In this document: positions 1-5,314 of the stretch, piece after piece
Position numbering within the stretch: position 1 is the stretch's first letter
Layout of the letters: every line of letters begins with the position of its first letter
From: Sphingobacteriales bacterium
GTDB taxonomy: Bacteria > Bacteroidota > Bacteroidia > Chitinophagales > Chitinophagaceae
DNA length: 6,967 nucleotides
Assembly: GCA_024640385.1 (NCBI GenBank)
Contig: JAHEFC010000207.1
Location: 1 to 6,967 of the forward strand
Direction: 5' to 3'
Position numbers and translations under genes: made by a program
Notes under the pieces: generated by a model
What the model saw: the letters and a program-made list of their open reading frames with translations, nothing else
Told to the model about the DNA's origin: nothing
Databases searched by the model: none

Positions 1-1094
1 GAGAGAATCCCCAGTTCTTCAGATACTGAGGTCTCATTATCGAGAAATTTAAGGATGCGGCCAGTGGCGTTATTTTTAAAAAGATCAGTGAAGATCCTGT
101 CACCCGCCAGTGTTTTGTGGGAGAGTATATTCAAGAGCACACTGTCGTACCAGTCAAATCGCGAATAGCCATAATGATCTCCAAACGGGCTGCCGGATCT
201 GTGCATACTGTTTATGATAGCCGTGGTATCTTTCTGAATAAAACGAAATGTATATCCTGAAGAGGCTTTTGTTCTTCCCCCTGCCGTTCCAATATTAAGT
301 ATCGCTCCGTTCTTTCTTTTGAACCTGTGGTTGGTCATGGGAATGATCCCGAATTCTTCTTCTTTAACGGTCCAATTCTTTAAGCCAAGCACATGGTTGA
401 TATAATCGCTAAGTCCCTGATGATAATCTTCTTTGTTCAAAAGATCCGACGTGAACAATGTATACTCGATCAATGCTTCGTTTGCAGAGAATGGCATTAC
501 ATATACAAACGTGGTTCCGTTTTTTTGCGAAGGCCTGAAATCCATCAGCGTAGCCTGCTCGGTATCAAACTCCGGATCAGCAGTTTGTACAACCCAGCCT
601 TTGAAATGCTGCAGCAGATAAAATTCCCCTTTTGCTAAATTGGGTTTCCTGAATAGAATACTGTTGAATAAAAAATCTGCATGGTAGGTTCGATCCCCTG
701 CTACACAATATGCTTTACCATTATTATTTCCGATCTCTTCCACTTCTTCATACCTGATCTCGAAGGCGGGATCTTTGGAGATGATGTCAAGGCAGTAACT
801 GAAAAAATCTATCCCCCTGATCATTTTATAGGTATATGGAGAAAGATCCAGCAAAGCAGAATGAGAAGCGCTATGAAACTGGGCTTTTGACCATTTTTTG
901 AAAACAATGGGTTCGAAGGGCCCGGGCTCCACTTCCCAGAAACACCATGTGCGGTCGTTCCGGTTCTTCCTTTCCCTGTCGACCAGCAGAATCTTCTTTC
1001 CCTTAGTCAATCCTGAGGCCGACATCTGAACGGCGAGGCTTAGGCCTGCGCAACCCATGCCCGTTATAATATGATCATAGGAGGGGGCACTCAT
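1..1094 (-). CDS. crtY: Lycopene beta-cyclase CrtY, 3' end cut off by the window edge
   Basis: This enzyme would cyclise both ends of lycopene to give beta-carotene, using a bound flavin/dinucleotide in a membrane-associated fold. Translating the minus strand from the ATG at 1094-1092 gives 364 residues with no stop before the left edge. Visible features are an N-terminal Rossmann dinucleotide motif GMGCAG (residues 12-17), the family signature DRTWCFW (47-53), DFRPSQ (185-190), a PFSANEALIEYTLF block (201-214), FGIIPMT (248-254) and the conserved IGTAGGRTKASSGYTF block (268-283). CrtY proteins are usually about 380-390 residues, so only a short C-terminus should be missing. The start overlaps the crtZ stop by four bases (ATGA), which implies one mRNA and translational coupling. 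Its product would be the substrate of CrtZ. The function is assigned by recognised family motifs and is firm. Confidence 0.93.
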   Translation of the reverse strand, partial: MSAPSYDHIITGMGCAGLSLAVQMSASGLTKGKKILLVDRERKNRNDRTWCFWEVEPGPFEPIVFKKWSKAQFHSASHSALLDLSPYTYKMIRGIDFFSYCLDIISKDPAFEIRYEEVEEIGNNNGKAYCVAGDRTYHADFLFNSILFRKPNLAKGEFYLLQHFKGWVVQTADPEFDTEQATLMDFRPSQKNGTTFVYVMPFSANEALIEYTLFTSDLLNKEDYHQGLSDYINHVLGLKNWTVKEEEFGIIPMTNHRFKRKNGAILNIGTAGGRTKASSGYTFRFIQKDTTAIINSMHRSGSPFGDHYGYSRFDWYDSVLLNILSHKTLAGDRIFTDLFKNNATGRILKFLDNETSVSEELGIL

Positions 1095-1594
1095 AGCTCA
1101 GGCGCGTATTCAACTTTTTTACCAGCCATAAGCTGCTTGTCGCGCCTTACTTTTTCCCAGTATTTTTTGTGAACATAGAGCATGCCGAAACTTTCTCCAT
1201 GTTCTTTATTAAGATGTTTATGATGCATTTTATGGGCCCATCGGATGGCTCTTACATAGGTATTCCTGCTCCTGGAGAACCATTTGAAACGTTGATGGAT
1301 GATCACGTCATGAACCAGGAAATAGGCGAATCCATAGGCCATGATGCCGAAGCCGATAGCCTGCAGCCACCATTTATGATCCATGGTACCGTAGGCAATG
1401 CAAAGCATGCTGGGGATGGCGAATATGACAAAGAAGAGGTCGTTCTTTTCAAAAAAACCGGGCTCTACCTGGTGATGATCACGATGGAGATACCAGAGAA
1501 ATCCATGCATGACCCATCTATGGGTACACCAGGTAATACCTTCCATGATCACAAAAGTCCCCAACAGTATTAAAATGAAATATAACCAGGTCAT
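1091..1594 (-). CDS. crtZ: Beta-carotene hydroxylase CrtZ (fatty acid hydroxylase superfamily)
   Basis: This 167-residue membrane enzyme is predicted to hydroxylate the 3 and 3' carbons of beta-carotene, giving zeaxanthin, with a di-iron centre held by histidine clusters. The clusters are all visible: HRWVMH (residues 25-30), HRDHH (37-41), HDVIIH (95-100) and HKMHH (121-125). Hydrophobic segments lie at about 3-20, 53-70 and 77-94. The length is normal for bacterial CrtZ. The chosen ATG at 1594 gives a standard short N-terminal membrane segment (MTWLYFILILLG). The stop overlaps the crtY start, so the pair is an operon transcribed leftward from the divergent gap. The antisense frame at 1169-1573 is a shadow of this gene. 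Confidence 0.94.
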   Translation of the reverse strand: MTWLYFILILLGTFVIMEGITWCTHRWVMHGFLWYLHRDHHQVEPGFFEKNDLFFVIFAIPSMLCIAYGTMDHKWWLQAIGFGIMAYGFAYFLVHDVIIHQRFKWFSRSRNTYVRAIRWAHKMHHKHLNKEHGESFGMLYVHKKYWEKVRRDKQLMAGKKVEYAPEL

Positions 1595-1675
1595 GCTACT
1601 CAGATTGATAAGGCAAAATAACTGAAAATGTTACAAACCCCTGTTGTCTAAACATAATATGGCTAATTTAGTTTA
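1595..1675. promoter_or_regulatory. Divergent intergenic region, likely promoters for crtZ-crtY and the methyltransferase-like gene
   Basis: These 81 AT-rich bases separate two divergent genes, so both promoters should lie here. On the minus strand, 1620-1613 reads TATTTTGC, one mismatch from the Bacteroidota -7 element TAnnTTTG, and would give a very short crtZ leader. On the plus strand, 1664-1671 reads TAATTTAG, also near the consensus but almost touching the start codon at 1676. Neither has a well-spaced TTTG -33 box, so exact promoter assignment is weak. This is the only multi-base gap in the window without a tandem-unit hairpin or a Crp/Fnr-like palindrome. Confidence 0.35.
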
Positions 1676-2293
1676 ATGCTCCGCTCACATTTACTGCTGG
1701 CTTTTGGCTGGATCATTTACTTCTTCATTCATAGCCTTACGGCGCATTTGCCTGTAAAAAACTGGTTCAGGCAGAAAATGGGGCCTGGTTTCAAATTTTA
1801 CCGGCTGTTATACAGTTTAGGGTCGATCATATTATTGGCCCCACTTATTTATTGGCAGATCCGGATCACCTCCCCGCGGCTTTGGGAGAACAGCTGGTAC
1901 ACCTGGATACCTGCCGCGTCGCTGACCATAGCTGGCTTTTGGGGTGCATTGGTATGTCTGAAAAAATACCTGGTTTCGCCTGAAGGCTTTAAAGATCTTT
2001 TTTTTGAAGGAGCGAAACCTGAATTACAGGTGCAGGGCTTGCACCGCATCGTGAGGCACCCCCTCTATCTCAGCACTTTTATTTGTTTGGGAGGAATAGT
2101 TGTTTTCTTCCCGTTGGTCTCAAACCTTATTGTCTATCTCCTCATGATCGCTTATGTATTACTGGCTATACCTCTGGAAGAAAGCAAGCTCGTGGAACTG
2201 TATGGAGAAGCGTATCTGAGGTATAGGGAGGAGGTGCCGGCGATTTGGCCAAGGGGAAAGGCGAGAGGCGAGAGGCGAGAGACTAGAGACTAG
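1676..2293 (+). CDS. NnrU / isoprenylcysteine carboxyl methyltransferase-like integral membrane protein
   Basis: This 205-residue multi-pass membrane protein belongs to the broad ICMT/NnrU/phospholipid-methyltransferase-type family, whose known members transfer methyl groups from S-adenosylmethionine at the membrane. Hydrophobic helices lie at about 5-22, 44-61, 78-96, 133-148 and 150-167. The N-terminal HS-A-PVK-W...YR-LY pattern (residues 19-46) is NnrU-like. The C-terminal RHPLY (127-131), EE (168-169) and G-AY-RY---VP--WP (177-192) match the SAM-binding end of ICMT-like enzymes. The substrate cannot be told from sequence. The family normally ends soon after the VP..WP motif. Here the last 11 or so residues (KARGERRETRD) and the stop codon are encoded by the first arm of a tandem-heptamer inverted repeat, so the original C-terminus has probably been replaced. 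It is divergent from crtZ; a link to carotenoids is not shown. Confidence 0.8.
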   Translation: MLRSHLLLAFGWIIYFFIHSLTAHLPVKNWFRQKMGPGFKFYRLLYSLGSIILLAPLIYWQIRITSPRLWENSWYTWIPAASLTIAGFWGALVCLKKYLVSPEGFKDLFFEGAKPELQVQGLHRIVRHPLYLSTFICLGGIVVFFPLVSNLIVYLLMIAYVLLAIPLEESKLVELYGEAYLRYREEVPAIWPRGKARGERRETRD

Positions 2294-2367
2294 AGGCGAG
2301 AGGCTAGTTACTCTCTTTCGCTTTTCGCCTCACGCCTCTCGCCTCTCGCCTTTCGCCTCTCGTCTGA
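2256..2367. repeat. Tandem-heptamer inverted repeat 1 (GCGAGAG type), overlapping the end of the upstream gene
   Basis: The first arm (2261-2306) reads as six 7-base units: GCGAGAG three times, ACTAGAG twice, GCGAGAG once, then GCTA. The second arm (2318-2363) is the reverse complement of six units of the same type (ACGAGAG, GCGAAAG, GCGAGAG, GCGAGAG, GCGTGAG, GCGAAAA) plus GCGA. Read unit against unit, 33 of the 42 heptamer positions match. In a shifted register, 2256-2277 and 2333-2354 are a perfect 22-base inverted repeat. The spacer is 11 bases. No T-run follows, so it is not a classical intrinsic terminator. The first arm overlaps the 3' end of the upstream coding sequence, and its ACTAGAG unit supplies the stop codon at 2291-2293. 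Confidence 0.93.
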
Positions 2368-2371
2368 CAAA

Positions 2372-2383
2372 TGATATTGCTCA
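2372..2383. promoter_or_regulatory. Crp/Fnr-like palindrome upstream of the TerB-like gene
   Basis: The sequence TGAT-ATTG-CTCA fits seven of eight positions of the Fnr-type core TGAT-N4-ATCA, and sits inside a longer AATGA-N6-TCATT palindrome (2370-2385). Its centre is about 55 bases before the start codon at 2433. It begins a few bases after inverted repeat 1 ends. A start site about 41 bases downstream of the centre would fall near 2419, just after an AT-rich TTTATA (2411-2416), but no good Bacteroidota -7 box is visible. This is the weakest of the three sites on promoter evidence. Confidence 0.4.
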
Positions 2384-2432
2384 TTCTTTTTCTGCCTTCT
2401 TTTTCATTGCTTTATACCAGAAAAATCAACAT

Positions 2433-2858
2433 ATGGATATCAAGCAATTTTATATAGCCATGGGCAAGCTGCTCTACGCTGTTGCAGATGCTGATAGCGT
2501 GATCACCCGCCAGGAACGTGAAGCGTTGTACAGCCTGATCAGGTCACGACTAACACATAGGGAGTCGCACACGGACCAATTTGGAACAAACGACGCCTGG
2601 TATACTGTATTTGAATTCGAGGCGGCAGAAGAAGCCGGCATGACGGCGAACGACGCATTCAATGAGTTTGCCGATTTCATCCGGGAAAACTGGAGACAGA
2701 TGGACCAGGAATTCCGCGATATATGTATGCTGCTGGCAGACAGGCTTGCAGAATCTTACCATCATACAAATGCCCGCGAAAAAGAGATGATAAGGAGACT
2801 GAGGGATGTTTTATACACCGTACACGTACAACCCGTAAATTCAGTTAAAATTTACTAG
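2433..2858 (+). CDS. TerB-like (tellurite-resistance TerB / DjlA N-terminal type) helical protein
   Basis: This 141-residue soluble, acidic, all-helical protein has the TerB-like opening. The segment GKLLYAVADADSVITRQERE (residues 11-30) matches the family pattern of a hydrophobic helix, an acidic loop with D19 and D21 and a conserved glutamate in the next helix, which can bind divalent metal. The middle (50-125) is further amphipathic helix without other known domains. TerB-like proteins occur in stress and envelope-associated systems, but no specific biochemical role can be claimed here. The start at 2433 has no clear Shine-Dalgarno sequence, as is usual in this phylum. The stop is one base before the next ATG, so it is almost certainly co-transcribed and translationally coupled with the universal stress protein. 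A Crp/Fnr-like site lies upstream. The family call is moderate. Confidence 0.7.
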   Translation: MDIKQFYIAMGKLLYAVADADSVITRQEREALYSLIRSRLTHRESHTDQFGTNDAWYTVFEFEAAEEAGMTANDAFNEFADFIRENWRQMDQEFRDICMLLADRLAESYHHTNAREKEMIRRLRDVLYTVHVQPVNSVKIY

Positions 2859-2859
2859 T

Positions 2860-3675
2860 ATGCTCAAGATCATTGTTGCATTCGATGGCTTGCATTTCTC
2901 GGAAGGTGCCATGCGTATGGCCACATGGTTAAAAGGACGCGTTCCCCTGACCATCACCGGTGTTTTCATCAGTCCTATCGACTACCGTGAGCTTCTTGGT
3001 TATAGCGGAATGGGCATGGGAGCACCCGTATTTACTATGCCGGCAACAGAGGACGATAAAATGGTAGAGCAAACCATCAAAAAGTTCAGGAATTATTGCG
3101 ACGATCATGGTCTTGAATACAATACCCACAAGGATACCAACCTGTTTGCCTTAGCAGAACTGATCAAGGAAACAAGGTTCGCGGATTGCCTGATCATCAG
3201 TTCTGAATTGTTTTACGAAAATATTGACAAAGAGCAGCCTAACGAATACCTGAAAAGAACCCTTCACGAATCGGAGTGCCCGGTGCTACTGGTCCCTGAA
3301 CATTTCGCGGAACCCAAATCGGTTATCCTGAGTTATGATGGAAAAGCTTCATCCGTTTTTGCCATCAAACAATTCGCCTACCTGTTTGGGGAATGTTGCA
3401 AACTGAGTGCAATGCTGTTTCATGCACATGGAGAAGACCTGCCCGAGAAAGCCAGGATCCAGGAACTGGCTGCCCGTCATTACGATCCACTAACCATTGA
3501 GCAATTGAATAATGAAGATGCCAGGGAACTCAAGCACTGGCTCACCCAGAACCATCACTCCATCCTGGTTTCCGGCGCTTTCGGCCGAAGCGAAGTATCA
3601 TCGCTGTTCAGAAAAAGCTATATCACAGACATTATCAGAGCCCATAAGGTGCCTATTTTTGTAGCACACCTCTAG
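2860..3675 (+). CDS. Universal stress protein with two UspA domains
   Basis: This 271-residue cytoplasmic protein is made of two UspA folds in tandem. Domain 1 (about 1-147) starts with KIIVAFDG, placing the usual aspartate at D9, and ends with CPVLLVP (140-146). Domain 2 (about 152-271) starts with SVILSYDG (D160) and ends with VPIFVAH. The UspA nucleotide motif G-2x-G-9x-G-S/T is partly kept in domain 2: G239 and G242 are present but the third glycine is K252, followed by S253. In domain 1 the glycines are missing. ATP binding is therefore uncertain and may be limited to domain 2. In other bacteria such proteins help cells survive starvation and low oxygen. It is coupled to the TerB-like gene and its stop lies 1 base before inverted repeat 2. 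Confidence 0.9.
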   Translation: MLKIIVAFDGLHFSEGAMRMATWLKGRVPLTITGVFISPIDYRELLGYSGMGMGAPVFTMPATEDDKMVEQTIKKFRNYCDDHGLEYNTHKDTNLFALAELIKETRFADCLIISSELFYENIDKEQPNEYLKRTLHESECPVLLVPEHFAEPKSVILSYDGKASSVFAIKQFAYLFGECCKLSAMLFHAHGEDLPEKARIQELAARHYDPLTIEQLNNEDARELKHWLTQNHHSILVSGAFGRSEVSSLFRKSYITDIIRAHKVPIFVAHL

Positions 3676-3676
3676 T

Positions 3677-3782
3677 GCAGGTGGCAGGTGGCAGGTGGCA
3701 GGTGGCAGGTTGCAGGTTGCAGCACATCAAATTTTACTGCAACCTGTTACCTGCAGCCTGTAACCTGTTACCTGCAACCTGC
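3677..3782. repeat. Tandem-heptamer inverted repeat 2 (GCAGGTG type) filling the usp-LOG gap
   Basis: The first arm (3677-3722) is four GCAGGTG units, two GCAGGTT units and GCAG, 46 bases in all. The second arm (3737-3782) is also 46 bases: six CTGYWRC-type heptamers plus CTGC. Pairing in register gives 37 matches out of 46. The innermost 10 base pairs (3713-3722 with 3737-3746) are perfect around a 14-base loop rich in A and T. The element starts 1 base after the usp stop and ends 8 bases before the LOG start codon, so it fills almost the whole gap. No T-run follows. The unit sequence is unrelated to repeat 1, although the architecture is the same. Confidence 0.95.
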
Positions 3783-3790
3783 GTATAAAT

Positions 3791-4531
3791 ATGGCTTTAG
3801 AAAACGGAAATCAAAACGGAAAAGAAGAGATCAAATTCCTGGACGGCCCCCGCTCAAGGTGGCAGGAATTCAAATTCATAGTCAAGGTTGCCATTGAATT
3901 CATTCGTGGATTCAGGGCACTGCATTTCACCGGTCCTTGTGTGACCGTATTTGGATCCGCCCGATTCTCAGAAACTCATCCCTATTATCAAATGACCAGG
4001 GATCTATCTGCAGCCATTGCAAGAATGGGCTTTACCATCATGACCGGCGGCGGGCCGGGTATCATGGAAGCAGCAAATCGCGGAGCCAGGGATGTGGGAG
4101 GAAGATCGGTAGGCTGCAATATCGTTCTGCCTATGGAACAGCATCCCAACCCCTACCTCGATAAATACGTCAACTTCCGGTACTTCTTCGTAAGAAAAAC
4201 ACTCCTGATCAAATATTCCTATGCATTCGTGATCATGCCCGGCGGCTTCGGAACACTGGATGAGATGTTCGAAGCCATGACCCTGATCCAGACCAGGAAG
4301 ATCAAGGATTTTCCTGTGATCATCTTCTCCAAAGACTACCATTTTGAACTTATGCAGCATATAGAAAAAATGCTGGCCAATAAAACCATTTCGGAAAAAG
4401 ACCTTGAACTGTTCCTGGTCACCGACTCCGTGGATGAAGCTGTTGCGCTGATCAAAAAATCAATAGAAAGATTCGGACTCTCCCACGAGAAACCACATCC
4501 GTTACGATGGCTTCTTGAATTAACAGACTGA
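3791..4531 (+). CDS. LOG-family (TIGR00730-type) Rossmann-fold protein, putative nucleoside 5'-monophosphate phosphoribohydrolase
   Basis: This 246-residue cytoplasmic protein has the two defining LOG motifs: GGGPGIMEAANRGA (residues 86-99) and PGGFGTLDE (150-158), with the conserved R135-K136 pair between them in the nucleotide-binding region. Characterised LOG proteins split the N-glycosidic bond of nucleoside monophosphates, releasing a free base and ribose 5-phosphate; in plants and some bacteria this activates cytokinins. The substrate in this organism is unknown, and related PpnN-type proteins act on ordinary purine nucleotides. The first 48 residues form a charged and helical extension before the Rossmann core at PCVTVFGSAR (49-58). 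The start ATG lies only 8 bases after a long hairpin and has no Shine-Dalgarno sequence, so it probably depends on read-through from usp or on the hairpin itself. Confidence 0.9.
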   Translation: MALENGNQNGKEEIKFLDGPRSRWQEFKFIVKVAIEFIRGFRALHFTGPCVTVFGSARFSETHPYYQMTRDLSAAIARMGFTIMTGGGPGIMEAANRGARDVGGRSVGCNIVLPMEQHPNPYLDKYVNFRYFFVRKTLLIKYSYAFVIMPGGFGTLDEMFEAMTLIQTRKIKDFPVIIFSKDYHFELMQHIEKMLANKTISEKDLELFLVTDSVDEAVALIKKSIERFGLSHEKPHPLRWLLELTD

Positions 4532-4535
4532 AGAA

Positions 4536-4582
4536 AGAGGTGAAGAGGTATGGAGCAAATAGAGGTGAAGATTTTTTCACCT
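4536..4582. repeat. Small tandem-octamer repeat with a short hairpin (AGAGGTGA type)
   Basis: Starting 4 bases after the LOG stop there are AGAGGTGA (4536-4543), AGAGGTAT (4544-4551), an unrelated 9-base interval, and AGAGGTGA again (4561-4568). The last copy forms a perfect 7-base-pair stem, AGGTGAA (4563-4569) with TTCACCT (4576-4582), around a 6-base loop. It resembles the three larger elements in position, in unit length and in having the purine-rich arm first, but has only a rudimentary second arm. It could be a young or decayed member. A T-run sits in the loop rather than after the stem, so terminator function is doubtful. Confidence 0.65.
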
Positions 4583-4655
4583 GATCAATTTCCTGTACTT
4601 ATCAACACTTCCATCCTGCTAATACGTTTATGTTCGTGTTAAACAATTTATAACG

Positions 4656-4667
4656 TGATCAAAATCA
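4656..4667. promoter_or_regulatory. Crp/Fnr-like palindrome upstream of the 128-residue unknown gene
   Basis: TGAT-CAAA-ATCA matches the Fnr-type core TGAT-N4-ATCA at all eight positions. The symmetry extends outward: AAC-G-TGAT on the left and ATCA-T-GTT on the right (4652-4671), with one broken pair. The centre is about 70 bases before the ATG at 4732. A start site about 41 bases downstream of the centre would fall near 4703, just after TTAAATTGT (4690-4698), which partly resembles the TAnnTTTG -7 element. This is the best of the three sites. Binding by a particular Crp/Fnr-family protein is inferred. Confidence 0.55.
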
Positions 4668-4731
4668 TGTTTTTGGAACGTTTTGTGTATTAAATTGTAG
4701 TATCCGCCAACCATACTTACAACAACTTCTT

Positions 4732-5118
4732 ATGGACTACAGAATTCTTGAACTCTTCATCAAAGAAAATGACGCCTGGGAAGATATGATCAGGCGTCAA
4801 AAGATGGAAATGCCCGTGTTGGATGCCATGATCTCCAATATAGTGGCAGATAAATTAGGAATGAAAGAAGACCGTACCAAGGTCTATCAGTACCTCCATC
4901 TGGAAATGGAAAAAGCCCATCATTCCATGGATGAGCTGGAAAAAGAATTGGAAAAACAACAGCAATACCTGAGTTCAGAACGAAAGCGGAAAACAAACGA
5001 CCCCTATTCTATCGACACATTCAACAGCCAGAATATTCTGAGGAGTCGTATTAAAGACGTAGAAAAGAATTTTGTAGAGCTTAAGTGTAATTACCTGAAT
5101 TATATAGGTACGATATAA
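4732..5118 (+). CDS. Hypothetical coiled-coil protein, 128 residues
   Basis: I do not recognise this protein. It is small, soluble, highly charged and predicted all-helical, with no signal peptide or membrane segment. Residues 1-55 form a mixed helical domain (WEDMIRRQKMEMPVLDAMI). Residues about 56-88 are a heptad-like charged segment (EMEKAHHSMDELEKELEKQQ) likely to be a coiled coil. The C-terminus (100-124) is another helix with one cysteine (C119). Codon use and GC look like the neighbours, so there is no sign of transfer. Its promoter region carries the best Crp/Fnr-like palindrome in the window, and it stands before a CcoI-type copper ATPase, which suggests but does not prove a role in low-oxygen or respiratory adaptation. 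It is likely a lineage-restricted protein. Confidence 0.75.
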   Translation: MDYRILELFIKENDAWEDMIRRQKMEMPVLDAMISNIVADKLGMKEDRTKVYQYLHLEMEKAHHSMDELEKELEKQQQYLSSERKRKTNDPYSIDTFNSQNILRSRIKDVEKNFVELKCNYLNYIGTI

Positions 5119-5120
5119 TT

Positions 5121-5236
5121 AGAGAGGCAGAAAGTCAAAGAGCCAGAGAGTCAAAAATTGAGAGCCAGAGAAACAGAATAATTGGAACATTGTGCCAAAA
5201 TTCTGACTCTTTGGCTCTCTGACTTTCTGGCTCTCT
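5121..5236. repeat. Tandem-octamer inverted repeat 3 (AGAGAGYC type)
   Basis: The first arm (5121-5156) starts with four 8-base units: AGAGAGGC, AGAAAGTC, AAAGAGCC and AGAGAGTC. The second arm (5201-5236), reverse-complemented, reads AGAGAGCC, AGAAAGTC, AGAGAGCC, AAAGAGTC and so on. The two 36-base arms match at 32 positions, differing at 5127, 5138, 5146 and 5154. Units alternate between CC and TC endings, giving a 16-base higher-order period. A further AGAGCCAGAG copy lies in the 44-base spacer at 5161-5170. The element starts 2 bases after the upstream stop codon. There is no terminal T-run beyond CTTT. Confidence 0.92.
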
Positions 5237-5252
5237 TTATCATGGCCTGTCC

Positions 5253-5264
5253 TGACCAATATCA
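5253..5264. promoter_or_regulatory. Crp/Fnr-like palindrome upstream of the copper ATPase
   Basis: TGAC-CAAT-ATCA fits seven of eight positions of the Fnr-type core. Its centre is about 56 bases before the ATG at 5315, nearly the same as for the site before the TerB-like gene. GATATTTG at 5289-5296 matches the Bacteroidota -7 element TAnnTTTG at five of six fixed positions. A start near 5300 would put the palindrome about 41 bases upstream, the usual class II activator position. Regulation of ccoI homologues by Fnr/FixK-type proteins is established in proteobacteria. Confidence 0.45.
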
Positions 5265-5314
5265 TTCCCCCCTTCCTCGTTTTCTTTGGATATTTGTCCC
5301 GCAAACGTGAACCA

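Noticed and set aside
393..890. Several short plus-strand frames in the first kilobase
   Set aside because: They are antisense to crtY, whose minus-strand frame is open and motif-rich from 1094 to the left edge.
1169..1573. A 134-codon plus-strand open frame opposite crtZ
   Set aside because: It lies fully inside crtZ, which has all four histidine clusters. The plus-strand translation is rich in His and Met because it reads the antisense of those motifs.
2256..2367. CRISPR array or ordinary microsatellite
   Set aside because: Units are only 7 bases with no unique spacers, so it is not a CRISPR array. The second arm is the reverse complement of the first, so it is not a simple one-direction microsatellite either.
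3688..3897. A 69-codon plus-strand frame starting in repeat 2
   Set aside because: Its first half is translated heptamer repeat and its second half is an out-of-frame reading of the LOG gene; there is no independent coding support.
2256..5236. Terminal inverted repeats of an insertion sequence or MITE
   Set aside because: No transposase is present, the arms at different loci have unrelated sequences, and no target-site duplications are apparent.
5121..5240. Rho-independent terminators at the large inverted repeats
   Set aside because: The stems are far longer than normal terminators and no T-run follows any of them. A terminating role by another mechanism remains possible, so they are listed as repeats instead.
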